DNA of 64,000 bases, from positions 3,906,001 through 3,970,000 of the forward strand of contig NZ_CP109796.1 of NCBI RefSeq assembly GCF_038725785.1. Reading direction: 5' to 3'. This DNA is from Termitidicoccus mucosus (lineage in GTDB: Bacteria > Verrucomicrobiota > Verrucomicrobiia > Opitutales > Opitutaceae). Positions 43,259 through 54,367 of this stretch are shown here, one piece after another. The notes below the pieces were generated by a model. The model was not told the DNA's origin, searched no databases, and worked only from the letters and a program-made list of their open reading frames with translations. How positions within the stretch are numbered: the first letter of the stretch is position 1; each line of letters begins with the position of its first letter. The position numbers and the translations under genes are program-made.

Positions 43259-45472
43259 ATGCCGGACGAAACCTTGATCACGCACCGCTGGAAATTTACC
43301 CGCATCGGCGGCCTCGACCAAGTCTCCCTCGAGACCACGGACGATCTTCTCAACCTCAAGCATCTCGACCAGAAACTCTGGGTCGCGCTCAGTTGCCCGG
43401 TGCAAGGCCTTGAGCTCGACGAAAAAACCCTCGCCCTCATCGACACCGACGGCGACGGCCGCATCCGCGTGCCCGAACTGCTCGCCGCGATCGACTGGCT
43501 CCGCCCTCACCTCGCCGACCTCGCATCCGTCCTCAAGCCCGCCCCCGCCCTGCCCCTCTCCGCCATCAATGCGGAGACACCCGAGGGCGCCGCCGTGCTG
43601 GCCTCTGCGAAACAAGTCCTCGCCTATCTCGGCAAACCCGGCGCGGACGCCATCTCCGTCGAAAACACCTCCGACTCGAAAAAAATCTTCGCCGGGACCC
43701 GCTTCAACGGCGACGGCGTCATCCCCGCCGCCGCCGCCGACACCGACGAACTCAAGCAGCTCGTCGCCGACATCATCGACACGCAAGGCGCCGAGACCGA
43801 CCTCAGCGGCGAGCCCGGCATCAACCTCGCCAAGCTCGACCAGTTCCACGCCGACATCGCCGCGCACGCCGCCTGGGCCGGCAACACCGATCCCGCCGTC
43901 CACGTCCTCGGCGCCGACACCGCCGCCGCGCATACCGCGCTCAAGACCGTCCGCGCCAAGATCGACGACTACTTCACGCGCTGCCGCCTCGCCGCCTTCG
44001 ACGCCCGCGCCATCACCGCGCTCAACCGCGCCGAGGCCGACTACGCCGCCATCGCCGCGCAGGACCTGCACGCCGGCGCCGACGGCGGCATCGGCGCGTT
44101 TCCTCTCGCTCACGTCGGGCCCGGCCGCCCGCTTCCGCTCGCCGAGGGCGTGAATCCCGCCTGGGCCGCCGCCATCCGCGAACTCCACGCCCGCGTCGTC
44201 ACGCCGCTCCTCGGCGCGGACAAGACCGCGCTCACCGCCGACGAATGGACCGCGCTCGCCGCCAGGTTTTCCGCCCACGAGGCCTGGCTCGCCGCCCGCG
44301 CCGGCGACTCCATCGCCAAACTCGGGCTCGACCGTATCCGTAAAATAAATACCTACAACCGCCGCGATGAACTCGCCGCCCTCATCGCCCGGGACCGCGA
44401 GCTCGAGCCCCAGGCGCTCGCCATCGCCAGCGTCGACCGCCTCGCCCGCTATTATCGCGACATCGGCACGCTGCTCCGGAACTTTGTCAACTTCCACGAT
44501 TTCTACGACCCCTCCACGCACGGCATTTTCCAGGCCGGCACGCTCTACCTCGACGCCCGCAGCTGCGAGCTGTGCGTGCGCGTGAACGATCCCGCGGCCC
44601 ACTCCGTGCTCGCCGCGCTCAGCCGCGTTTACATCGCCTATTGCGATCTCAAGCGCCCCGACGGCGCGACCATGAAAATCGCGGCCTGCTTCACCCAAGG
44701 CGATTCCGATTATCTCATCGTCGGCCGCAACGGCCTTTTCTACGACACGAAGGGACGCGACTGGGACGCCACCATCACCAAGATCGTGGAAACCCCGATC
44801 AGCATCCGGCAGGCCTTCTGGTCGCCCTACAAGAAACTCGTCCGCTTCATCGAGGAACAGGTCGCGAAACGCGCCGCCGCCGCCGATGCCGCCTCGACCG
44901 AGAAACTCAACACCACCGCCACCGCCGTGGCCCACGCCGACCAGGCCGCCCCCGCCGCGCCGCCCCCGGCCCCGAAGAAAATCGACATCGGCACCGTCGC
45001 CGCGCTCGGCGTGGCCGTCGGCGCCATCGGCGGCGCGCTCGGTGCCATCGCCACCGGCCTCGCGCGCCTGTCAGTCTGGCAGATTCCGCTCGTGCTGCTC
45101 GGGGTCATCCTCGTCATTTCCCTGCCCTCGATGCTCATCGCGTGGCTGAAGCTCCGCCAGCGCACGCTCGGGCCGATCCTCGACGCGACCGGCTGGGCCA
45201 TCAACGGCCGCGTGAAGATCAACTTCCCGCTCGGCACCGCGCTCACCGACCGCGCCCAGCTTCCACCCGGCGCAAAACGCAGCCTCGACGATCCCTTCGA
45301 GGACAAGGCGCCTGCGCGCCGCCGCCGCTGGTTCATCTTCATCCTGCTGCTCGTCCTCGCCGCGCTTGCCATCCGCTGGGATCACAACCGCCGCGGCCAC
45401 TACTTTTGGCAAAAACCCGCCGCCCCCGTCGAAGTCGCCGCGCCCGCCGCCGAATCGCAACCCCATCCGTAA
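43259..45472 (+). CDS. Large EF-hand-containing membrane protein
   Basis: 737-residue protein of unknown function. Residues 55-80 contain an EF-hand loop (LIDTDGDGRIRVPEL) with the canonical DxDxDG calcium pattern, after VQGLELDEKTLAL. A long helical, Asp- and Ala-rich region follows, then a beta-rich part (YLDARSCELCVRVNDPAAHSVLAALSRVYIAYCDLKRP, KGRDWDATITKIVETPISIRQAFWSPYKKLVRFIEEQV). Three hydrophobic segments lie near the C-terminus: TVAALGVAVGAIGGALGAIATGL, WQIPLVLLGVILVISLPSMLIAWL and FIFILLLVLAALAI. The bulk is likely cytoplasmic. No partner gene is adjacent. Calcium binding is a plausible inference only. Confidence 0.75.
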   Translation: MPDETLITHRWKFTRIGGLDQVSLETTDDLLNLKHLDQKLWVALSCPVQGLELDEKTLALIDTDGDGRIRVPELLAAIDWLRPHLADLASVLKPAPALPLSAINAETPEGAAVLASAKQVLAYLGKPGADAISVENTSDSKKIFAGTRFNGDGVIPAAAADTDELKQLVADIIDTQGAETDLSGEPGINLAKLDQFHADIAAHAAWAGNTDPAVHVLGADTAAAHTALKTVRAKIDDYFTRCRLAAFDARAITALNRAEADYAAIAAQDLHAGADGGIGAFPLAHVGPGRPLPLAEGVNPAWAAAIRELHARVVTPLLGADKTALTADEWTALAARFSAHEAWLAARAGDSIAKLGLDRIRKINTYNRRDELAALIARDRELEPQALAIASVDRLARYYRDIGTLLRNFVNFHDFYDPSTHGIFQAGTLYLDARSCELCVRVNDPAAHSVLAALSRVYIAYCDLKRPDGATMKIAACFTQGDSDYLIVGRNGLFYDTKGRDWDATITKIVETPISIRQAFWSPYKKLVRFIEEQVAKRAAAADAASTEKLNTTATAVAHADQAAPAAPPPAPKKIDIGTVAALGVAVGAIGGALGAIATGLARLSVWQIPLVLLGVILVISLPSMLIAWLKLRQRTLGPILDATGWAINGRVKINFPLGTALTDRAQLPPGAKRSLDDPFEDKAPARRRRWFIFILLLVLAALAIRWDHNRRGHYFWQKPAAPVEVAAPAAESQPHP

Positions 45473-45535
45473 GGCGGCAGGTTAAACACAGACGGGCTCC
45501 CTGCGTTTGGCGTGATCGACAGATCCGCGCGTCAG

Positions 45536-45675
45536 CGCGTGTGGCGCAGCATCCTTGCGCCGTCCTCAAAAGGTCGCGCGAAGCGCGGCATTTTTTCTGA
45601 AAAAAAGAAAAATCAGCGGCGCTTCGCGCCTTTCGTTTTCGATGGCAGGCAGGGATGCGCTACGGCGCGCTGCCG
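45536..45675. repeat. Family R2 hairpin, copy 3
   Basis: GCGTGTGGCGCAGCATCCTTGCGCCGTC faces GATGGCAGGCAGGGATGCGCTACGGCGCG across a central GCGCGAAGCGCGG / GCGCTTCGCGCC pair and an A-rich loop. It fills most of the gap between the EF-hand gene and the DCC gene, whose ends converge. Confidence 0.65.
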
Positions 45676-45722
45676 CACAAAAAGGAGAGGCGGGCGCTCT
45701 CTTGCCCTGCAAGCGATCCCGC

Positions 45723-46199
45723 TCACGGCAGGAATCTTTCGCTGAGGTTCGCATCCGCCGCCGGGTCGGGGCCGGGCCCGCGCACCAGCCGCCGGCGCAT
45801 TCGCGCCACCAATCGATAAACCGCGTCCCGCCATGACGGCGGCCAGATGCGCACACACCATGCGGCGGCGTGCCAGACTCCGCCGGCCAGCGAGAGCGCG
45901 CGCCAAATCGCCCCGGTCCGCAGAAAATAGCCCGACCGCGTCCCGTCTCGTTCACCGCACAGGACCAGCACCATGCTGTCCGGCTTCGGGTCATCCGGAC
46001 CGAACCCCGCCTCGCGCCAGAATGCCGCCGCGGTCGCGCCCGACAGCCGCGCGAAACGCAGCGCGCCGCGCCGGTCAGCCCGCGCCAGCCGCCGCACGCA
46101 CCAGCGGCACAGACCGCATTCGTCGTCATACAACAGCAGCGCGGCGGCGCGGCCGCCGGCCGGTCCTGACGGGCGATGGATGTTCACGCGAGGCGCCAT
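45723..46199 (-). CDS. DCC family (DUF393) thiol-disulfide oxidoreductase-like protein
   Basis: Small protein of the DUF393/DCC family, named after its DxxCxxC motif. Here it is LLLYDDECGLCRWCVRRLARAD near residue 25, with an extra Cys. Downstream segments are SMVLVLCGERDGTRSGYFLRTGAIWRALSLAGGVW and PPSWRDAVYRLVARMRRRL, as in the family. Length is 158 residues. A thioredoxin-like fold is expected but the substrate is unknown. It ends carA's neighbourhood, 21 bases after the carA stop on the same strand, so it may be read from the carA promoter. Confidence 0.85.
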   Translation of the reverse strand: MAPRVNIHRPSGPAGGRAAALLLYDDECGLCRWCVRRLARADRRGALRFARLSGATAAAFWREAGFGPDDPKPDSMVLVLCGERDGTRSGYFLRTGAIWRALSLAGGVWHAAAWCVRIWPPSWRDAVYRLVARMRRRLVRGPGPDPAADANLSERFLP

Positions 46200-46220
46200 C
46201 GCAAGGCCCGGCCGCCAGGG

Positions 46221-47393
46221 TCAGATCTTCCCGGCCTTGCGCGCGGTCGTGAGATTGTGGAAATCGACGAAGAGCGGGTCGGCGTCGTTCGGGCCGGGCG
46301 CGGCTTCGGGATGGTATTGGACCGAAAACACCGGCAGCTCGGTGTGGCGCAGGCCCTCGACCGTGCCGTCGTTGAGGTTGACCTCGGTGACTTTCGCGCC
46401 GCGCTGCTCGATGGATTTCGGGTCGGTCGCGAAGCCGTGGTTTTGCGCGGTGATGGAGACTTTTCCCGTTTCGAGATTCTTCACCGGCTGGTTGCCGCCG
46501 CGATGGCCGAACTTGAGCTTGAAGGTGGTGCCGCCGAGCGCGTGCGTGATGAGCTGGTGGCCGAGGCAGATGCCGAAAATCGGAAAGTCGGGCAGCAGGT
46601 CCGTCACCATCTTGTGGATGTAGGGCAGCGCGGCGGGATCGCCGGGGCCGTTGGAAAGAAACACGGCGTCGGGCTTGTGCTCGCGGACTTCCCCGGCGGT
46701 AGCGGTGGCGGGAAAAACCTCCACGTCGAAGCCGTGGCGGATGAGCTTGCGGAAGATGGTGTGCTTCGCGCCGAAATCGAAGGCGGCGACGCGGTGGCGC
46801 TGCGCGGGCGGCGTGCGCGCGTTGAGCGTCGTGCCGACGGGCAGAAAGGCCGTGTTGTAGTTGGCGGGATCGGAACCGCTCCAGATGTAGGGCGCCTTGC
46901 ACGAGACAAATTTCACGTAGTCGGAGCCCTCCATGTCCTGCCACGCGCGGGCGCGGGCGACGGCTTCCTCGTCGGAAAGCGGCAGCGTGCTCAGGCAGCA
47001 TTTCATGCTGCCGGTGACGCGGAGCTTCTTCGTGATGGCGCGCGTGTCCACCTCGGCGAGGCCGGGGATGTTGTATTTCTTGAGATAGGCCTCGAGCGAG
47101 AGCTCGCTGCGCCAGTTGCTGACGATGGGCGAGGCCTCGCGCACGATGAAGCCCGACACGCGCAGCGCGTCGTCCTCGGCGTCCTCGGCGTTGACGCCGT
47201 AGTTGCCGATGTGGACGGCGGTCATGGTGACGATCTGGCCGAAGTAGGAGGGATCGGTGAGGATTTCCTGATAGCCAGTCATCGACGTGTTGAAAACGCA
47301 CTCGCCGGCGACGGCGGTGTCGGCGCCGAACGCGCGTCCGTGGAACACGGAACCGTCTTCGAGTGCGAGAACCCCGGGCTTGTAGGTGGACAT
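46221..47393 (-). CDS. carA: Carbamoyl-phosphate synthase small subunit
   Basis: Glutamine amidotransferase subunit that supplies ammonia to CarB for carbamoyl phosphate, feeding pyrimidine and arginine synthesis; cytosolic. The N-terminal domain has ALEDGSVFHGRAFGA, FNTSMTGYQEILTDPSYFGQIV and the AEVDTRAITKKLR segment. The class I amidotransferase domain shows VFLSNGPGDP, the nucleophile in FGICLGHQL and the catalytic His-Glu in VQYHPEAAPGP. At 390 residues it is full length. ATG at 47393 (MSTYKPGVL) is chosen; a longer frame lacks homology. carB is not adjacent. argG, the next step in arginine synthesis, is divergent beyond a hairpin. Confidence 0.96.
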   Translation of the reverse strand: MSTYKPGVLALEDGSVFHGRAFGADTAVAGECVFNTSMTGYQEILTDPSYFGQIVTMTAVHIGNYGVNAEDAEDDALRVSGFIVREASPIVSNWRSELSLEAYLKKYNIPGLAEVDTRAITKKLRVTGSMKCCLSTLPLSDEEAVARARAWQDMEGSDYVKFVSCKAPYIWSGSDPANYNTAFLPVGTTLNARTPPAQRHRVAAFDFGAKHTIFRKLIRHGFDVEVFPATATAGEVREHKPDAVFLSNGPGDPAALPYIHKMVTDLLPDFPIFGICLGHQLITHALGGTTFKLKFGHRGGNQPVKNLETGKVSITAQNHGFATDPKSIEQRGAKVTEVNLNDGTVEGLRHTELPVFSVQYHPEAAPGPNDADPLFVDFHNLTTARKAGKI

Positions 47394-47488
47394 CAAAACG
47401 GAAGACAAAACCCTCCGCCCTCCGCTGCCAAGACGAAAGGAGGGGCGGGGAATGCTGGGTGCAACCCAAAGTGAAGTCACCGCCGGAA

Positions 47489-47590
47489 TCTTTCCTCTTT
47501 ATTCTTTATCTTTCCTCTTTCGTCAGGCTTCTCGCTTCGCCCGGAACTCCCTGCCCGTTCCTGACGAAAGAGAAAGATAAAGAGGAAAGA
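47489..47590. repeat. Purine/pyrimidine inverted repeat, family R1, copy 2
   Basis: TCTTTCCTCTTTATTCTTTA...CGTCAGG and CCTGACGAAAGAGAAAGATA...GGAAAGA form a long stem with a 26-base loop. It occupies the 47394-47699 gap between divergent carA and argG, so it lies in one or both 5' leaders. Confidence 0.85.
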
Positions 47591-47699
47591 AGAAAGAGGG
47601 GGTGGCGCGACTTTGAGTCACACCCGAATCTTGGCGCCCTTTTCTTTGGGTTTGCAGCGCCCGGCGCGCCGCCGCATGCTGGTCCCTTTCTTTTCATCC

Positions 47700-48932
<1,233 letters not shown>

Positions 48933-48945
48933 GCGCCCTTGCTAG

Positions 48946-49107
48946 GCGCGGCGGCATCCGTGGCACAGGCATCCCTGCCTGCCGCCGTCGGGTGCCGGGT
49001 GATCGCGCGAAGCGCGGCATTTTTTTGAAAAGAAAAAAAGCCAGCGACGCTTCGCGCCTTCTTTTTCGACGGCAGACAGGGATGCCGACGCCACGGCGCG
49101 CTGCCGC
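48946..49107. repeat. Family R2 hairpin, copy 4
   Basis: CGCGGCGGCATCCGTGGCAC...GCCTGCCGCCGTCG and CGACGGCAGACAGGGATGCC...GCGCTGCCGCG pair over about 40 bases, enclosing GCGCGAAGCGCGGC and GACGCTTCGCGC with an A-rich loop. It lies between the convergent ends of argG and the glycosidase gene and could end both transcripts. Confidence 0.75.
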
Positions 49108-49118
49108 GGGCCGGCGCT

Positions 49119-51308
49119 TCACGGCATCGGGTTGATTCCCTCCGCGCGGACGACCCACTTGCCGTTTTTCGGGAAGCCGGGCGCGGGGCCTTCGGGCGCG
49201 CCGTCCCAGCCGCCGGCCATGAGCGCGACGGCGCTCAGGAAGGAGCCGTTCACCGGCATGTAGGCCGGGCAGCCATCGGGCTCCTTCGGGCGGGGCACGA
49301 AGCCTTGCACCTTGAAGCGCGCCCTTGGGTCGTCGTTGGTGACGATGTCCACGGCAAGCTCGGGCTCGTTCAGGCGCGCGGCGGTGTTGGCGCCCTGGCC
49401 CATGGCCCAGCTGTTCCAGCGTTTGACCCCGCCGCCGCTGCGGCGGTGCACCTCGTCGAGGGTGGCGCGCATGATTTTGGGATCGATCATCGGGGTCTGC
49501 GGCACGTAGCCGAGCGCGTAGAGCATGGAGGAGGGCACGCCGCCGGTGGGTTTGTCGTAAATGTGCGGCTCGGTTTCGATTTCGATGTATTTGCCGTCAA
49601 CCACGGCGGGGCGGGCGAGTTTTTCCAAAATGTCGGCCCAGCGCGGCTCGGGCGCGAGACCGAGTCGGGCGCGCCAGTCCTGCGCGACTTTCAGGCCGTA
49701 ATACCAGAGGGCGAGCTCGAAGGTCGGATTTTGGGTTTCGTTTTCGTGGGAGGACTCGGTCGAGGCCTTGAGCGGCGGGCCGAGCACGTAGCGGCCGGTG
49801 GCTTTGTCGAAGAACGCGTAGGAGGCGAGAAACTTCGCCGACTCGAAAACGATGTCCTTGTATTGGGCGAGGGTGGCGGGCGAGGGCTTGGCGCGGTAAA
49901 CGAGTTCGCAGAGGTAGATGGGGTTGGGAAAGTTCCAGATGATGAAGGGATTGATGCCCCCGGGCGTGGGATGTCCGTCGACCGCGGTCATCTTGGGCCA
50001 GCGCGCGCCGTCGAAACCTTTGCTGGCGGCGTCGGCCTGCGCGAGCGGGAGGATTTTTCGATACCACGAGAGCCCGTTTTCGAGCAACTCGGGACGGCCC
50101 CATTGGGCGAAATGCGCGGAGTGGATGAGATAGACCTCGGAGTTGTGCTTGCCGAACCAAGTGGGCGTGACCAGACCGCATTCGGAAGGCGGGAAGTGGC
50201 CGGAGTAGTGCACCTTGGTGATGTATTGCGAGAGGACGATGCGGCGCTCGAGTTCGTGCGCGCGCGGGTCGGTGCTGAGCGAAAGGTCCACGGCGCCGCC
50301 GCGCGTCCAGAAGTCGCGCCAGCCTTGCGTGCTCGCCGCGCGGGTTTCGTCGAAGGTCGGCAGCGCGCGCGCCGCGAGAGAGAGGACATCGCCGGTGATC
50401 ACGTTGGCGAGGGGGTCCGCAGGGGCGAATTCGCACGTGAAATCGAGCTGGCCGCCCTGGACGGCCTCGGTGCGCAGGCGAAAGTCATGCGGCGCGACTT
50501 CGGCGAGGCCGGCCACGCCGTCCCAAGCGAGGCGCACGCGGTAGCTGGTCGTGTCGGCGACGCGTTCGAGGCTCGCGTGATTTTTGCCCTTGTCCGCGAT
50601 GGTGGTGCGGTGCGCGCCGGGCTGGTCCCAGATGAGCGGGGGCTTGTTTTTCACACTGGCGCGATAGGCGTAGGGAAAATGAAAACGCACCTCCAGCCGT
50701 CCGGTCTGGAGCAACAGCGAGCGCACGCGCACCGACACGAGGCTGCGCTCCGGATGCGCGATGGTGACGACCTCCACCGGCTCGCCGCCAAGCAGGTAGC
50801 GGCTGGTCACGATGCCGGTCCAGAGGTCGAGGCGCTGGTTCACGCCCGTGATGTCGGCGGGGGCGAGTTCGCGACCGTCGTAGATGAACGAAAGCTGGCC
50901 GAGGGCGGCGGGATGCGGATTTTCGCGAAAATATTTTCCGGCGGGACTTTTTTCGAGCGCCGCGTAAGGCACCTGCCGCCCGTGAAAATCGTAAAGCTTC
51001 ATCGTGTCGGCGAGCGTGAAGCCGTCGGGATTTGGAAACGAATGCCAGCCCCAGGTCGAAAGCGTCTCGGTGGGGACGCCCTTGTCGCGATAAAGCGTCT
51101 CGAAGCTCTGGAGGCCGGTGGCGTCCATCGTGAACGCGAAATCGCCGTTGCCGACGCTGAGTGCGGCCTCGGGATCGAGCGCGGTGACGCGCACCTCGTG
51201 CCGGCGTACGAGCGCCTCGCGATCGATGGGCGCGGCGGAAAGGTTGAGAGACGGAAGGGCCGAAAGGCCAAAGGCCAGGAGGGGGAGGAGGCGGAGGGGA
51301 AGTTTCAT
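49119..51308 (-). CDS. Exported six-hairpin-type glycosidase-like protein
   Basis: 729-residue protein with signal peptide (LRLLPLLAFGLSALPSLNLSAA). The N-terminal half is beta-rich (VRVTALDPEAALSVGNGDFAFTMDATGLQSFE, GYLLG-like SRYLLGGEPVEVVTIAHPERSLVSVRV), the C-terminal half helical (ELERRIVLSQYITKVHYSG, GLVTPTWFGKHNSEVYLIHSAHFAQWGRPELLENGLSWY, NPFIIWNFPNPIYLCELVYR). This matches (alpha/alpha)6 glycosidases of the GH65/GH95-like clan; the acid candidates are in SEVYL and ESSHENETQNPTFELALW. Sugar specificity is not deducible. ATG at 51308 is chosen. Its leader contains an R1 hairpin. Confidence 0.72.
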   Translation of the reverse strand: MKLPLRLLPLLAFGLSALPSLNLSAAPIDREALVRRHEVRVTALDPEAALSVGNGDFAFTMDATGLQSFETLYRDKGVPTETLSTWGWHSFPNPDGFTLADTMKLYDFHGRQVPYAALEKSPAGKYFRENPHPAALGQLSFIYDGRELAPADITGVNQRLDLWTGIVTSRYLLGGEPVEVVTIAHPERSLVSVRVRSLLLQTGRLEVRFHFPYAYRASVKNKPPLIWDQPGAHRTTIADKGKNHASLERVADTTSYRVRLAWDGVAGLAEVAPHDFRLRTEAVQGGQLDFTCEFAPADPLANVITGDVLSLAARALPTFDETRAASTQGWRDFWTRGGAVDLSLSTDPRAHELERRIVLSQYITKVHYSGHFPPSECGLVTPTWFGKHNSEVYLIHSAHFAQWGRPELLENGLSWYRKILPLAQADAASKGFDGARWPKMTAVDGHPTPGGINPFIIWNFPNPIYLCELVYRAKPSPATLAQYKDIVFESAKFLASYAFFDKATGRYVLGPPLKASTESSHENETQNPTFELALWYYGLKVAQDWRARLGLAPEPRWADILEKLARPAVVDGKYIEIETEPHIYDKPTGGVPSSMLYALGYVPQTPMIDPKIMRATLDEVHRRSGGGVKRWNSWAMGQGANTAARLNEPELAVDIVTNDDPRARFKVQGFVPRPKEPDGCPAYMPVNGSFLSAVALMAGGWDGAPEGPAPGFPKNGKWVVRAEGINPMP

Positions 51309-51389
51309 TGGGAGAAAAAAAGATGGCGGCAAACGGGGAAAAAGAAACGGGCGGGAAAATCGGACAGTCATGGAATACGCCTGCCGGTA

Positions 51390-51514
51390 TCTTTCCTCTT
51401 TATTCTTTCTCTTTGTCTTTCTCCTCAAGCGTTTGGTTTTTCGGGATGAACGAAAGGGAGAAAGAGGTTTCGAGCGAAGCGACAGTCTGCCAAGAGAAGA
51501 ATAAAGAGGAAAGA
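51390..51514. repeat. Purine/pyrimidine inverted repeat, family R1, copy 3
   Basis: TCTTTCCTCTTTATTCTTTC and AAGAGAAGAATAAAGAGGAAAGA are complementary ends. The 80-base loop is unlike the other copies. It lies in the gap between the divergent glycosidase and uup genes (51309-51623), which has no other feature. Confidence 0.8.
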
Positions 51515-51623
51515 CGGCCTGTCGTGACCCTGGTTCGTCCGACCGGCATCCCCCGCCATTTCCCCGCCCTCTCCCAAAACATTTGCCCCGTCCGCCCGCG
51601 CGCCTCACGTTGCCCTGTTCCTT

Positions 51624-53507
<1,884 letters not shown>

Positions 53508-53589
53508 TCATGTCAATCCACACCCGGAAAGGCGTGATGGAGGGACGACAAAGTGATGCCAGCGCCAAGGAGGTTACAGTCGGGGAGAA

Positions 53590-53645
53590 GCGGCCATGCG
53601 TAGCGCAGCGACGGTAATCACCGTCGCTGCGCTACGCATGGCCGC
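53590..53645. repeat. Perfect 26-bp-stem palindrome
   Basis: GCGGCCATGCGTAGCGCAGC... pairs exactly with its complement around a four-base loop AATC. Weaker outer complementarity (AAAGTGATGCCAGC near 53549 and GGCATCGCTTTCC near 53670) suggests a larger element. It lies between uup and the DUF486 gene. Confidence 0.9.
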
Positions 53646-53770
53646 CCGGCATATCACGTCTTTTTCTGGCATCGCTTTCCGGCGCCCATTGCTAAACGGA
53701 GGCGGTGGGAATGTTTTGCCCGCTTGCGCGCGGGCGCGGGCGCGCCATCATCGGGCTTTCGCGTTTCATC

Positions 53771-54124
53771 GTGAAAACCATCCTCCTCCTCGTCTGTTCC
53801 AACATCTTCATGACGCTCGCCTGGTATGGGCATCTGAAATTCAAATTCCTCGAAGGCCGGCACGTCGCCCTCGTCATCCTCGTCTCGTGGGGCATCGCGT
53901 TTTTCGAATACTGCCTGATGGTGCCCGCCAACCGCGCCGGCTACCTGACGGGCGCGTTCAGCGGCTACCAGCTGAAAATCATCCAGGAAGTCATCACGCT
54001 CACGGTCTTCGTGGTGTTCGCGTGGCTCGTGCTCGGCGAGCGCCTCGCCTGGAACTACGCGGTGAGCTTCGCCTTCATCCTGCTCGCCGTGTATTTCGCC
54101 GTCGCCTTCAAGCCCTCGGCGTGA
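53771..54124 (+). CDS. DUF486 (DMT superfamily) membrane protein
   Basis: Small four-helix membrane protein, 117 residues. It starts VKTILLLVCSNIFMTLAWYGHLKF, the DUF486 hallmark, followed by LVILVSWGIAFFEYCLMVPANRAGY, FSGYQLKIIQEVITLTVFVVFAWLVLGERL and YAVSFAFILLAVYFAVAF. The family sits in the drug/metabolite transporter superfamily and has no known substrate. GTG at 53771 is chosen because it starts at the conserved KTILLL; the frame extends upstream to 53705 without homology. An R1 hairpin begins 13 bases after the stop. Confidence 0.88.
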   Translation: MKTILLLVCSNIFMTLAWYGHLKFKFLEGRHVALVILVSWGIAFFEYCLMVPANRAGYLTGAFSGYQLKIIQEVITLTVFVVFAWLVLGERLAWNYAVSFAFILLAVYFAVAFKPSA

Positions 54125-54136
54125 CACGCCCAAAAA

Positions 54137-54272
54137 ATCGTTCTCGTTCTCTCATTTTCTGTTTCTTTCCTCTTTCCTCTTTATCTTTCTCTTTATCCTC
54201 ATTCCGCCAGCGGCACTGCCTGAGGAGAAGAGAAAGAATAAAGAGGAAAGAAAATAAGAGAACGAGAACGAT
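54137..54272. repeat. Purine/pyrimidine inverted repeat, family R1, copy 4
   Basis: ATCGTTCTCGTTCTCTCATTTTC and GAAAATAAGAGAACGAGAACGAT are the outer arms; the inner arms repeat the TCTTTCCTCTTTATC motif of the family. It directly follows the DUF486 gene and precedes the VWA gene leader (54125-54367). Confidence 0.85.
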
Positions 54273-54367
54273 TGGGCCGGGGCCGAAAGCCCCATGACAA
54301 TTCCCTGACAATTCCCTGACGCCGCGCTGACAACCCGCGCGTGCGTTTGTGCTTCAATGGCCCCGCC

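Noticed and set aside
43250-44935. 561-residue minus-strand frame opposite the EF-hand gene
   Set aside because: Gly/Val/Glu-rich mirror product, no start context, and the sense frame has a coherent domain structure.
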